From Clostridium sp. (GTDB lineage Bacteria > Bacillota > Clostridia > Clostridiales > Clostridiaceae), in the NCBI GenBank assembly GCA_029851835.1, contig JARKVD010000014.1, positions 1-42,479 on the forward strand: a stretch of 42,479 nt of DNA. The letters are read 5' to 3'. The first letter of the stretch is position 1. Each line of letters begins with the position of its first letter. The notes under the pieces are model-generated. The model was not told where the DNA came from. It saw nothing but the letters and a program-made list of their open reading frames with translations, and ran no database searches. Position numbers and translations under genes: made by a program. Shown here piece by piece: positions 1 through 9,053 of the stretch.

Positions 1-3000
1 TAAACACAAAATGGCATTCAAACGAAAAAAATAGTACAAGTTTTACTAATGAAGTAGTAATAGAACTAAATGAACTTACTACGTTAAATAGAATAGTATA
101 TACTGCACCTCGTGGAACTAATAGAGGGTTTGCAGAACAATTTGATATATATGCATCAAGAACTACTAAGGGAGATACTTTTGAATTAGTATCAAGTGGT
201 TCATCAGCACTAACACAAGATTCTGTAGAAATTAGATTTAATCCAACGGAATTTAGGAGAGTTAAGTTTGTATTTAAAAAAGCTTATGAAAATTGGGCTT
301 GTGCAGCGGAATTTGGACTATATACCCAAGATGAATTAGCAGAAAAAGTTGAAAGATTATTTACAGATAGTACAATGAGTGTGGTTAGTGAAGAATTTAA
401 TACTGTTGAGAAAATAAATGAATTAGAAGAAGAAGTAAGAAATCATCCGTTTTATGAAGATTTTAAAGAGGATATAATAAATGCAAGAGAATTAGTAAAT
501 CAACAAAAGATAGAAGCTTCAGTAGCAATTACAAAAAAGTTTGACCATTATGCTAATGAAGAGTATTCAAAGTTATTCAAGATGGACAATAACAATATAA
601 TTAGTATTAAGAATAATGGAAATCATTATTTGGGACAAGTAATAACTAATGCTATAGATGGGAAGTTGGATACTTATTGGGAAACTAATAGGGCGAATTC
701 AAAGGACTTTACCAATGAAGTAGAGATAGAATTTAAAGAAGCTGTAGAATTAAATAGAATAGTATACGGAGCAAGAAAATCTGATAATAAAGGATTTGCT
801 AAAGAATTTGAAATATATGGATCTACCACATCTAAGGGAGATACATATCAGCTTGTAGCAACTGGTACTCATGATAAAGTGTCTGGATTAGTTGAAGCAA
901 AGTTTAATCCAACTAAATTTAAAAGAATAAAATTTAAGTTTAAGAATTCAGATCAAAGTTGGGCTACATTATCAGAGATAGCATTCTATAAACAAGATGT
1001 AGTAAATGATAAAGTTGATAAGCTATTTACAAATGGTTTAATGAATGAGTTATCAGAAGAATTTAACACTGTGGAAGAGTTAGAGGCTTTAGAAAATGAA
1101 GTGAAGGGACATCCTTTAGAAAGTACATTTACAGAAGCATTTGAGTTAGCACATAAAATACTTAATGGTGAGTTAGAAACTGTAAAAATTATTACTGCAG
1201 AGCAACATGGAAATATGGTAAAACATGCTGAGAAGAATTTAAAGTTTGGATTTGGTAATAATAATCAACCAACAGGAATATCTGCAAAACCAGGAGAAGT
1301 AATAACTGTTTATGTAGATGCAGACCCAACACAGCCACTACCAAGTTTAGCATTTTCTCAACAAGAGGGAAGCTTTGCTAACTGGATAAGAACTGTGAAA
1401 TTAGTACCAGGTAAGAATGTAATAACTGTTCCAGAAGTATCAAAGGATAACTGGTATCATCATGATGTAATCAAAGGGGGAGCAATATATATAGTAAATC
1501 CTTATACTAGTGAAGAGCAATCTAAAGCACCAATTTTAAGATTTGCTTCAGGAGATAAGTTTCCATTCCTTACAAAGGATACTAATGTAGAAGAATTTAA
1601 AGAATTTTTAATAGAGTATAAGAAGGCAATAGATGAAGATGTAGCAAAAAATCCTAATGTCCTAGATAGAGAGGTACTAGATGTCTTTGAATTTGTAAGT
1701 GATCATATAGTTTGGACAGGTACTGCAACAGGAGCATATAAGACTTATATAGAACAAGATGTAAATCCTTTAGACACAATAGAGTCTTATAATACTCATA
1801 TGAAAGAAATTTTTAGATACTATGGTTTAGATGGAAGTAGTGAACAAAATGATCCTAAGTATATAAGAGAAAATGTTAGATTAGCGCAACCTTTTGGATA
1901 TATGTATGCAGCTGCTGGCCATATAGGAGTACAAGGTGATGTAATGGCAAATCACTTAATTCCATTTGAAGAAAGAGGTCCATCTTGGGGATTAACTCAT
2001 GAAATAGGTCATAAAATGGATGTAAATATAAGACTATATGGTGAAGTTACAAATAATATGCTACCTATGCATATGTCTGCATTTTACAACAAGATAGACA
2101 ATAGAATACCATATGAATCTCATACTTATAAAAATGTAATAAGCGAAAATTCAAATAAATATATGGAAGGTGGATATTTTGAGAGGCTAGCTGTATTTTG
2201 GCAGTTAGAAATGTACAAACCAGGTTATTGGGCAGAATTAAATAAGTTATATAGAGAAAGAAATGTTAGCTTAGGAAATGAAAATACTAATAACGTTAAA
2301 ATGCAATATTTAATTAAATTTTCATCAGAAGTAGTAGGATCAGATTTAAGTGAATATTTTGCTAGACATGGATTTGAGGTTAATGAAGAAACTAAAAAGG
2401 AAACTAGCAAATATCAAAAACTAGATAAAAAGATATGGTACCTAAATAACAGCAAGGTTAATTATGAAGGAAATGGATTTACTCAAGATACTAATTTAGA
2501 GGTTTCATTAGCTCAAGTAGAAAATGGAGTTAAATTAACATTTAATATAGATGAGAATGTTAAATCAGACTTACTAGGATATGAAATACTAAGAGATGGT
2601 GAGTTAATAGGATTTACTTCAAGTAATTCCTTTGTAGATACCAATGCAGATAAAACTAAGAATTCTAAGTATGAAGTAATACCTTATGATCTTAACTTAG
2701 GAACTGGTGATGTTATTAAAATTTACTCCTTTACACCAAGTATCAACATTCAACAAAATAAGATAACCCTAAAACTAAGAGAAGCATTTGATCCTATGAC
2801 TTATATAAAGGGATTAAGCTATGAAGGAAATGATATAACTTCTAAAGTTGAAGCTATACATAATGTAGATATTAATCAAAAAGGTGTATATCAAGTTCAG
2901 TACACAGTAGCGGATGAAGGAATAACATCAGAAAAAGCTATAGAAGTTGAAGTGGTAAGTGATTATGATTATTTATCAGATGAAGAGTGGACATCTGTAA

Positions 3001-6000
3001 AAACAGAATGGGGAAAACCAAGAAGAAATACTAATATAAAAGGTAGAGTAAATGGGGATATAAAAGAATTTGAGAAAGGTTTTGGAATCCATGCAAATGG
3101 TACAATAACTTATGACTTATCTGGTAAAGATTACGATAATTTTGAAGCTTTACTTGGAGTTGATACAGATATACCAGCACAAAATAACTCTAGTATAAAA
3201 TTTGAAGTAATAGGTGATGATAAAGTTCTATCAACAACTGAAGTTTTAAAACATGCTGATAATATGGTATATATAAATGTACCTGTTAATGGAGTACAAG
3301 AATTAGTAATAAAAGTTTCAGATGCCGGAAATCACAACACTTCAGATCATGCAGTAATAGCTAATCCGAAATTAACTACAACTAATGCTAAGCCAAAAAT
3401 AATAGTTAATGATAAAGTTTATAAAATAGGTGAGACTATAGATTTTAATGAAGGTGTTACTGCAATAGATGCAGAAGATGAAGATTTAACTTCAAGGGTA
3501 GAAATAGTATCAAATTCCTATGAAGAGGGTAAGACAGGAAGATTTGAAGTTGTTTATAGAGTAACTGATAGTGATAATAATATTACAGAAAAGAAATCTT
3601 ATGTTACAGTATATGAAGATTTTACAGTTGTTAAGTCTAAGTTTGGTCAATTTGATAATTTAGATAAATATAACGAAGTGTTCAAGATACCAGTATTATC
3701 AGTAACTAATAATGGTGGAAGTTATCCAGGAACTGCTATTGGAAATGCCATTGATGGTAACTTAAATAAACACTGGGAAACTTATAATCAAAATAGTGAT
3801 ACATTCAAAAATGAAGTTATATTTGATTTAGGAGAAAGCAAAGAAATTAATAGAATAGCCTATGCTGCTAGAAGAGATGCTGGTGGAAAGGGATTCGCTA
3901 GAAAATTTGAAATATATGTTTCAGATGATGCAGAAGGAAACGACTTTGTTTTAGCTGGAAAAGGTGAATATAATGGAAATATTACTGATGTTGTTGAATT
4001 TAAAATTGCTAAAACAAAGGCAAGAAGGGTTAAATTTAAGTTTATAGAGGCTAATCAAAATTGGGCGAGTATAGGAGAAATATCTTTCTATAAAACAGAT
4101 GAATTAGCTGATAAAATTGAGAACTTATTTACAGATAGCAGTAAAACTGAAGTTTCTGATAGCTACAATACATTAGAAAAGGTACAAGCTTTAAGAGAAG
4201 AAGTTAAAGATCACCCAGCAACTAATTTATTTGAAGAAGACTTAGTCAAAGCAGAAGAAATAATAAGAGCTAAGTTCCCAACAATAGATGTTGAAGAAGT
4301 AACTTATGTTAAATTAAATAGTGAGTTTGATTTAACTTCTGGTGTTACTGCAAATGACCAAGAAGATGGTGATATAACTGAAAATGTTAAAGTTAATAAT
4401 AATAACTTTAATATAGGTAAATCCGGTCAATATACTATAACTTACACTGTAACAGATAGGGATAATAATGTTACAACTAAAGATAGAAAAGTTGTGGTTT
4501 ATAGTGAGAGTACTTATTTATCTGATATGGAATGGCAATCAGCGGTATCAGGATGGAAAAATGTAAATAAAGATTCAGCAGTTAATTTAAGTAACAAAAT
4601 TAAACTTAAAGTTAATGGTGAAATAAAAGAGTTTGATAAAGGTATAGGAGCTGCAACAAATGCAGAGATAGTATATAAATTAGATGGAAACTATACTAAT
4701 TTCTCAACCTATGTAGGTACCGATAAAAACTACGATGATAATAGAACTACTATAATATTTAAAATATTTGCAGATGGAGAAGAAGTTTATACTTCAGATG
4801 TAATAAGAAAAGATAGTGAAGCAGAATTTGTAAATCTAGATGTTACTGGAGTAAAAGAACTTAAATTAGTTGCAGATAATGCAGATGGAAATGGTCTTGG
4901 AGATTTTGCTTCATGGGCAGATACTAAATTATATGCAACAAATGTAAAACCGGAATTAACTATACCAGCATCAATATCAACTAAGGTTGGACAAGAAATA
5001 GATTTGAATGAAGAATTCACTGCAATAGATGCTGAAGATGGGGATATAACTGAAAAGGTTGAAGTAACTGGTAAAGTAAACTTTAATAAAACAGGAAAGT
5101 ATAAAGTAACTTATAAAGTAACAGATAGTGATGGCAATGAAGTAGTTAAAACTAGAACTATAGCAGTAGTAGATATGAATGATTATAGTTACCTAACAGA
5201 TTATGATTGGAAATCTACTCAAAATAACTATGCTGCCCCTAAAAAAGATATATCAGCAAGCGGTAAAACTTTAAGATTAACTAATGAATATGGTAATGAA
5301 GTATCCTTTGAAAGAGGTATAGGTGCTCATGCAACTTCAACCATAATATACGACTTAACAGATAAGGATTATGCATACTTCAGTTCATATGTTGGTGTAG
5401 ATAGACAAATGTTTGGTTCAGTGGGATCAATTACGTTTGAAGTATATGTAGACGGTGAAAAGAAGTTTGAGAGTGGATTAATGACATCAAGAGAGCCTAT
5501 GAAGTATGTAGAAGTTGATATAAATGGAGCTAAAGAATTAAAACTTGTAGTAACTGATGGTGGAAATGGAATTGGATCAGACCATGCTACATGGGGAGAT
5601 ACTAAACTTCATTTTGCAAAGGAAGTAGAAGTCAATTATGAAGAATTAGAGGCATTGGTATCGGATGCTAAGAAGTATGAGAAAAATGACTATACTCAAG
5701 AATCATTTAAGGAATTTGAAGAAGCCTTAAATAAAGCTGAAGCTATGTTAACAGATAAAATAAGTACTCAAGATGACATAAGTTCTATGATTTCAGAATT
5801 AAATGAAGCAATAGCTAAATTAGAGAAAAGTGTAGACTTAAATGAGGTTATAACTATCAAAGATGAAAATCTTAAAGATAGTATAAAGAAAGAGCTTAAT
5901 TTATCAAGTGATAATATAACTATAGGTGATATGTATAAATTAACAAAGTTATCATGTTCAAGTAATTGGATTTCAAGTTTAGAAGGCTTAGAATATGCTA

Positions 6001-6383
6001 AAAACTTAGAGTCATTAGACATATCATATAACGAAATTAAAGACTTATCACCACTTAAGAATCTTGAAAAATTAACTAATTTAAATGCAAATCCTCAAAT
6101 AATAACAGAGGGGATGCTTTATGCAAAAGATAATAGAATAACTTTAGATTACAGGGTTTTAAACAGAAACGGTGAGAAATTAGCACCAAAAGAAATAATT
6201 ATAAGAAGTAATAGAAGTGATGAAGCTGTTAATTTAACATTAGAAGAATTAATAGATGAAAATGGAGTTATTTCTTTTGATATTTCAAACTTTGATAAAT
6301 ATCTTCATAGTATGTATCTAGTATATGAAGATGAAAATAATAATTTCTTAGCTCAAGCACTTTATATGTTTGATGCAAGATAA
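1..6383 (+). CDS. Secreted M60-family (enhancin/ZmpB-like) metallopeptidase, 5' partial
   Basis: The frame is open from base 3, so the gene starts upstream; about 2126 residues are visible (numbered from base 3). Order: end of an F5/8 type C (discoidin) module with helical linker (1-170), a second F5/8C plus linker (200-390), an M60 peptidase domain (about 396-800), a beta-sandwich linker, then alternating NPCBM modules (about 988-1128, 1503-1648, 1726-1873), Ig-like DUF5011-type repeats and a third F5/8C (about 1230-1425), a FIVAR helical module (about 1878-1945), and two or three leucine-rich repeats near the C-terminus. The zinc motif is HEIGH at 666-670 with a downstream Glu in GEVTNN, as in M60 gluzincins. 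Family members cleave mucin-type glycoproteins; the modules should bind host glycans. No LPXTG sorting signal is present at the C-terminus, so anchoring, if any, is by other means. Signal peptide and promoter are outside the window. Confidence 0.9.
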   Translation, partial: NTKWHSNEKNSTSFTNEVVIELNELTTLNRIVYTAPRGTNRGFAEQFDIYASRTTKGDTFELVSSGSSALTQDSVEIRFNPTEFRRVKFVFKKAYENWACAAEFGLYTQDELAEKVERLFTDSTMSVVSEEFNTVEKINELEEEVRNHPFYEDFKEDIINARELVNQQKIEASVAITKKFDHYANEEYSKLFKMDNNNIISIKNNGNHYLGQVITNAIDGKLDTYWETNRANSKDFTNEVEIEFKEAVELNRIVYGARKSDNKGFAKEFEIYGSTTSKGDTYQLVATGTHDKVSGLVEAKFNPTKFKRIKFKFKNSDQSWATLSEIAFYKQDVVNDKVDKLFTNGLMNELSEEFNTVEELEALENEVKGHPLESTFTEAFELAHKILNGELETVKIITAEQHGNMVKHAEKNLKFGFGNNNQPTGISAKPGEVITVYVDADPTQPLPSLAFSQQEGSFANWIRTVKLVPGKNVITVPEVSKDNWYHHDVIKGGAIYIVNPYTSEEQSKAPILRFASGDKFPFLTKDTNVEEFKEFLIEYKKAIDEDVAKNPNVLDREVLDVFEFVSDHIVWTGTATGAYKTYIEQDVNPLDTIESYNTHMKEIFRYYGLDGSSEQNDPKYIRENVRLAQPFGYMYAAAGHIGVQGDVMANHLIPFEERGPSWGLTHEIGHKMDVNIRLYGEVTNNMLPMHMSAFYNKIDNRIPYESHTYKNVISENSNKYMEGGYFERLAVFWQLEMYKPGYWAELNKLYRERNVSLGNENTNNVKMQYLIKFSSEVVGSDLSEYFARHGFEVNEETKKETSKYQKLDKKIWYLNNSKVNYEGNGFTQDTNLEVSLAQVENGVKLTFNIDENVKSDLLGYEILRDGELIGFTSSNSFVDTNADKTKNSKYEVIPYDLNLGTGDVIKIYSFTPSINIQQNKITLKLREAFDPMTYIKGLSYEGNDITSKVEAIHNVDINQKGVYQVQYTVADEGITSEKAIEVEVVSDYDYLSDEEWTSVKTEWGKPRRNTNIKGRVNGDIKEFEKGFGIHANGTITYDLSGKDYDNFEALLGVDTDIPAQNNSSIKFEVIGDDKVLSTTEVLKHADNMVYINVPVNGVQELVIKVSDAGNHNTSDHAVIANPKLTTTNAKPKIIVNDKVYKIGETIDFNEGVTAIDAEDEDLTSRVEIVSNSYEEGKTGRFEVVYRVTDSDNNITEKKSYVTVYEDFTVVKSKFGQFDNLDKYNEVFKIPVLSVTNNGGSYPGTAIGNAIDGNLNKHWETYNQNSDTFKNEVIFDLGESKEINRIAYAARRDAGGKGFARKFEIYVSDDAEGNDFVLAGKGEYNGNITDVVEFKIAKTKARRVKFKFIEANQNWASIGEISFYKTDELADKIENLFTDSSKTEVSDSYNTLEKVQALREEVKDHPATNLFEEDLVKAEEIIRAKFPTIDVEEVTYVKLNSEFDLTSGVTANDQEDGDITENVKVNNNNFNIGKSGQYTITYTVTDRDNNVTTKDRKVVVYSESTYLSDMEWQSAVSGWKNVNKDSAVNLSNKIKLKVNGEIKEFDKGIGAATNAEIVYKLDGNYTNFSTYVGTDKNYDDNRTTIIFKIFADGEEVYTSDVIRKDSEAEFVNLDVTGVKELKLVADNADGNGLGDFASWADTKLYATNVKPELTIPASISTKVGQEIDLNEEFTAIDAEDGDITEKVEVTGKVNFNKTGKYKVTYKVTDSDGNEVVKTRTIAVVDMNDYSYLTDYDWKSTQNNYAAPKKDISASGKTLRLTNEYGNEVSFERGIGAHATSTIIYDLTDKDYAYFSSYVGVDRQMFGSVGSITFEVYVDGEKKFESGLMTSREPMKYVEVDINGAKELKLVVTDGGNGIGSDHATWGDTKLHFAKEVEVNYEELEALVSDAKKYEKNDYTQESFKEFEEALNKAEAMLTDKISTQDDISSMISELNEAIAKLEKSVDLNEVITIKDENLKDSIKKELNLSSDNITIGDMYKLTKLSCSSNWISSLEGLEYAKNLESLDISYNEIKDLSPLKNLEKLTNLNANPQIITEGMLYAKDNRITLDYRVLNRNGEKLAPKEIIIRSNRSDEAVNLTLEELIDENGVISFDISNFDKYLHSMYLVYEDENNNFLAQALYMFDAR

Positions 6384-6390
6384 TTGATAT

Positions 6391-6436
6391 AAAATCCCAC
6401 CTTAGATTATAGAGATTTAATCTAAGGTGGGATTTT
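6391..6436 (+). terminator. Intrinsic terminator of the M60 peptidase gene
   Basis: A 19-bp perfect inverted repeat, 6391-6409 and 6418-6436, with an 8-nt loop starts 8 bases after the stop codon; the 3' arm ends in TTTT. Confidence 0.85.
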
Positions 6437-6487
6437 GTGGAGGTGGGAGAGGATGAATAAAAAAGATCTATAAAAAAAGAAATGTGA

Positions 6488-6598
6488 TATTGCTTAGACC
6501 TTGAAAATGAAATAGATGCTAGTGAGAAAACACGAACGTTGCATACAAAATTCGACTTTAAAGCTCCGTGGAAAGGACTAAAAGCGATAAAAAAGTAA
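6488..6598 (+). pseudogene. Possible C-terminal remnant of a lost gene
   Basis: Between the terminator and the permease promoter, a 36-codon stretch with no start codon or ribosome site reads DLENEIDASEKTRTLHTKFD then FKAPWKGLKAIKK before a TAA. The amino-acid composition looks protein-like for an otherwise empty region. I do not recognise the family, and a chance open frame is possible. The rest of 6437-6627 shows nothing else I can name. Confidence 0.2.
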
Positions 6599-6627
6599 AT
6601 TAAATTAAAAAATGTTCACAAAAACTA

Positions 6628-6656
6628 TTGCAAAACATAAGAAATTCAATTATTAT
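6628..6656 (+). promoter_or_regulatory. Sigma-A-type promoter for the purine permease
   Basis: TTGCAA (6628-6633), a 17-nt spacer and TATTAT (6651-6656). Transcription from here leaves a leader of only about 30 nt, too short for a purine riboswitch. Confidence 0.65.
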
Positions 6657-6694
6657 ATGACCCGGAGTGATTTTATTTACGAAAGAGGGATTCG

Positions 6695-8017
6695 ATGAAA
6701 AACTTATTTAAAGAGAACGGAATGGTTGATAGTTATTTCGGACTTTCAAAAAATGGAACAGATGTAAGAACAGAAATGGTGGCAGGTATTACTACCTTTA
6801 TGACTATGGCATATATTTTAATTGTTAACCCATCAATTTTATCGGCGGCTGGAATGGATAGCGGAGCGGTATTTACTGCAACAGCATTGTCAGCGGTAGT
6901 ATCAACATTAGTTATGGGGATATATGCTAAATTACCTTTTGCTCAAGCTCCAGGTATGGGATTAAATGCATATTTTGCATTTACAGTAGTTCTTGGTATG
7001 GGATATTCATTTCAATTTGCATTAACAGCAGTATTTTTAGAAGGTATTATATTTATACTTTTAACTTTATTTAACGTTCGTGAAGCTATTGTAGATTCAA
7101 TTCCATCAAATATAAAAAAGGCAATATCAGTTGGTATAGGATTATTTATAGCATTAATAGGTCTTGAAGGGGCAGGTATTATTGTTCATCCAGAAGGAAG
7201 TGGTACAATTCTTGCTCTTGGAAATATAACTGAAGGAGCTGCATTACTTGCTATATTAGGAATTCTTATAACAGGTATTCTTTTAGCTAAGAATATTAAG
7301 GGAGCTTTATTTATTGGAATGATTGCTACAGCAGTAATTGGAATCCCAATGGGGGTTACACCAGTACCAAGAAGTATAGTTAGTATGCCTCCATCAATCA
7401 GTTCAGTATTTTTAAAGTTTGAATGGCATAATATATTTACTTTAGATATGGTAATAGTTTTATTTACACTTTTATTTATGGATATGTTTGATACTATAGG
7501 AACTTTAGTTGGAGTTGCTACTAAAGCTAAAATGTTAGATGAGAACGGTAAAGTTCCCAATATAAAGAAAGCGCTATTTGCAGATGCTATTGGAACTACT
7601 TTTGGAGCTTGTGTTGGAACAAGTACAGTAAGTACTTTCGTTGAGAGTGCAGCGGGAGTTGCTGAAGGGGGAAGAACTGGATTAACAGCAATTTCAACAG
7701 CAATTATGTTTGCACTAGCATTATTTTTCTCACCATTATTTGCTTCTATAACTCCAGCAGTAACATGTTCTGCTTTAGTTTTAGTTGGATTATTTATGAT
7801 AGAGCCAATAAAAGAGATAGATTTATTTGATTTTACTGAAGCGATACCAGCTTTCTTAACAATAATAATGATGCCTTTATCATACAGTATTTCAGAAGGA
7901 ATAGTATTTGGAGTTATATCATATATAGTTTTAAAAGTTTTCTCAGGAAAAAGAAAAGATATAAGCTTTACTACTATTATTGTAGGAGCAGTATTTTTAT
8001 TAAAGTTTTTAATATAA
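6695..8017 (+). CDS. NCS2/AzgA-type purine (guanine/hypoxanthine) permease
   Basis: A 440-residue polytopic membrane protein that imports purine bases, probably guanine, hypoxanthine or adenine, with protons. It shows AzgA/PbuG hallmarks: an N-terminal DVRTEMVAGITTFMTMAYI segment, the APGMGLNAYFAF substrate-site motif near residue 90, FDTIGTLVGVATKA near residue 268 and about a dozen hydrophobic segments. Length fits the family. ATG at 6695 follows AGAGGG. It has its own promoter and terminator, so it is monocistronic. Regulation by guanine is common for such genes, but the short leader carries no purine aptamer. Exact base specificity cannot be read from the sequence. Confidence 0.9.
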   Translation: MKNLFKENGMVDSYFGLSKNGTDVRTEMVAGITTFMTMAYILIVNPSILSAAGMDSGAVFTATALSAVVSTLVMGIYAKLPFAQAPGMGLNAYFAFTVVLGMGYSFQFALTAVFLEGIIFILLTLFNVREAIVDSIPSNIKKAISVGIGLFIALIGLEGAGIIVHPEGSGTILALGNITEGAALLAILGILITGILLAKNIKGALFIGMIATAVIGIPMGVTPVPRSIVSMPPSISSVFLKFEWHNIFTLDMVIVLFTLLFMDMFDTIGTLVGVATKAKMLDENGKVPNIKKALFADAIGTTFGACVGTSTVSTFVESAAGVAEGGRTGLTAISTAIMFALALFFSPLFASITPAVTCSALVLVGLFMIEPIKEIDLFDFTEAIPAFLTIIMMPLSYSISEGIVFGVISYIVLKVFSGKRKDISFTTIIVGAVFLLKFLI

Positions 8018-8034
8018 TTATTCAATGTATTTTG

Positions 8035-8066
8035 ATGCCACCACAAGGATTTGTGGTGGTATTTTA
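8035..8066 (+). terminator. Intrinsic terminator of the permease gene
   Basis: 12-bp stem 8035-8046/8051-8062 with one G-T pair, a GGAT loop and a TTTT tail. Confidence 0.8.
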
Positions 8067-8089
8067 ATCATTGACAATATAGAATTTTC

Positions 8090-8118
8090 TTAACTAGCAC
8101 AACAAAGGAGTATATGAT
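8090..8118 (+). promoter_or_regulatory. Candidate promoter of the (p)ppGpp synthetase gene
   Basis: TTAACT (8090-8095), a 17-nt spacer and TATGAT (8113-8118), about 48 bases before the chosen start codon. Confidence 0.5.
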
Positions 8119-8165
8119 ATAATTAGTTTGGGTTTGAGCAATTGGTATGAAAAGGAATGGAGTAT

Positions 8166-8954
8166 ATGGCAGTTATTGAATGGAAAAGCTTTTTAATTCC
8201 ATACGACCAAGCTGTGGAGGAATTAAAGGTTAAATTTAGAAGTATAAGAAAAGAGCTTAGAAGAAAAAGTGAATACTCGCCTATAGAATTTGTTACTGGC
8301 AGGGTTAAAGAAGTCTCAAGTATTCTAGAGAAGGCAAATAAATTTGATATTCCCCTTGATAGAATTCAGTTTGAAATGGAAGATATAGCTGGGATTAGAA
8401 TCATGTGTCAGTTTGTTGATGATATTGACAAGGTAGTTAATATTATTAGAAATAGAAGAGACATGCAGATAATTTATGAGAAGGATTATATAACTAATGT
8501 TAAATCTAGTGGATATAGAAGCTATCATATGATTATTAAGTATCCAGTTAATATGTCGGAGGGAATGTGTGAGGTTTTAGCAGAGTTTCAAATCAGAACA
8601 TTAGCTATGAACTTCTGGGCAACTGTAGAGCATTCACTTAACTATAAATATAAGCATGACATACCTTCTGATATTAGAGTTAAGCTAAAGAACGCGGCAG
8701 ATGCAGCATTTAACCTTGACCAAGAAATGTTAACAATAAAGGATGAAATAAAGGATGCTCAAAAACTTTTCGAGGTAAAATCATCTTTAGTAAGCAATAT
8801 AGTTGAAAATATTCTAACTTTATCATCACAAGGTAAAATAGGTGAAGCATCTAGATTTACTGAAGAACTTAATAAACTTTTAGAATGCGGAGAAGTATTT
8901 GAACTTACAAGCTTATTAGAAGAAACTAAGAGAGTACTTAATAGATATAAATAA
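8166..8954 (+). CDS. Small alarmone synthetase, GTP pyrophosphokinase (RelQ/YjbM type)
   Basis: A RelA/SpoT-type synthetase domain without the HD hydrolase, TGS or ACT domains of long Rel proteins. It transfers pyrophosphate from ATP to GTP or GDP to make (p)ppGpp in the cytosol. Visible motifs are the Arg/Lys-rich N-terminal helix, DIAGIRIMCQF, SSGYRSYH near residue 116 and EFQIRTLAMNFWATVEHSLN from about residue 140, which holds the catalytic Glu. The C-terminal helices fit the RelQ tetramer-forming region. A longer frame begins at ATG 8157, but AAAGGA directly abuts that codon; ATG 8166 lies 9 nt after AAGGA and gives 262 residues. It is transcribed alone. Confidence 0.88.
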   Translation: MAVIEWKSFLIPYDQAVEELKVKFRSIRKELRRKSEYSPIEFVTGRVKEVSSILEKANKFDIPLDRIQFEMEDIAGIRIMCQFVDDIDKVVNIIRNRRDMQIIYEKDYITNVKSSGYRSYHMIIKYPVNMSEGMCEVLAEFQIRTLAMNFWATVEHSLNYKYKHDIPSDIRVKLKNAADAAFNLDQEMLTIKDEIKDAQKLFEVKSSLVSNIVENILTLSSQGKIGEASRFTEELNKLLECGEVFELTSLLEETKRVLNRYK

Positions 8955-8998
8955 TAGTAAAAAAGTACATAGCAGATAGCCTATGTACTTTTTTACTA
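8955..8998 (+). terminator. Terminator of the (p)ppGpp synthetase gene
   Basis: Perfect 18-bp stem 8955-8972/8981-8998 immediately after the stop codon, with A and T tracts in its two arms, so it may work in both directions. Confidence 0.85.
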
Positions 8999-9005
8999 GA
9001 TAAAG

Positions 9006-9039
9006 AAAATGGTTAAGCCTATTTTGGCTTAACCATTTT
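9006..9039 (-). terminator. Terminator of leuS
   Basis: 14-bp perfect stem 9006-9019/9026-9039. Read on the minus strand it follows the leuS stop by 14 nt and ends in a T-rich tract. Confidence 0.8.
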
Positions 9040-9053
9040 AACTTTAAGAATTA

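Noticed and set aside
6437..6694. Purine riboswitch before the purine permease
   Set aside because: None of the conserved purine-aptamer loops is visible, and the best promoter leaves a leader of about 30 nt.
7186..8046. 286-codon open frame on the minus strand
   Set aside because: It is the antisense shadow of the purine permease, with Ile/Pro/Ser-rich composition and no ribosome site or recognisable domain.
8071..8099. TTGACA at 8071 as promoter -35
   Set aside because: No -10-like sequence at 16-18 nt; the TTAACT/TATGAT pair fits better.
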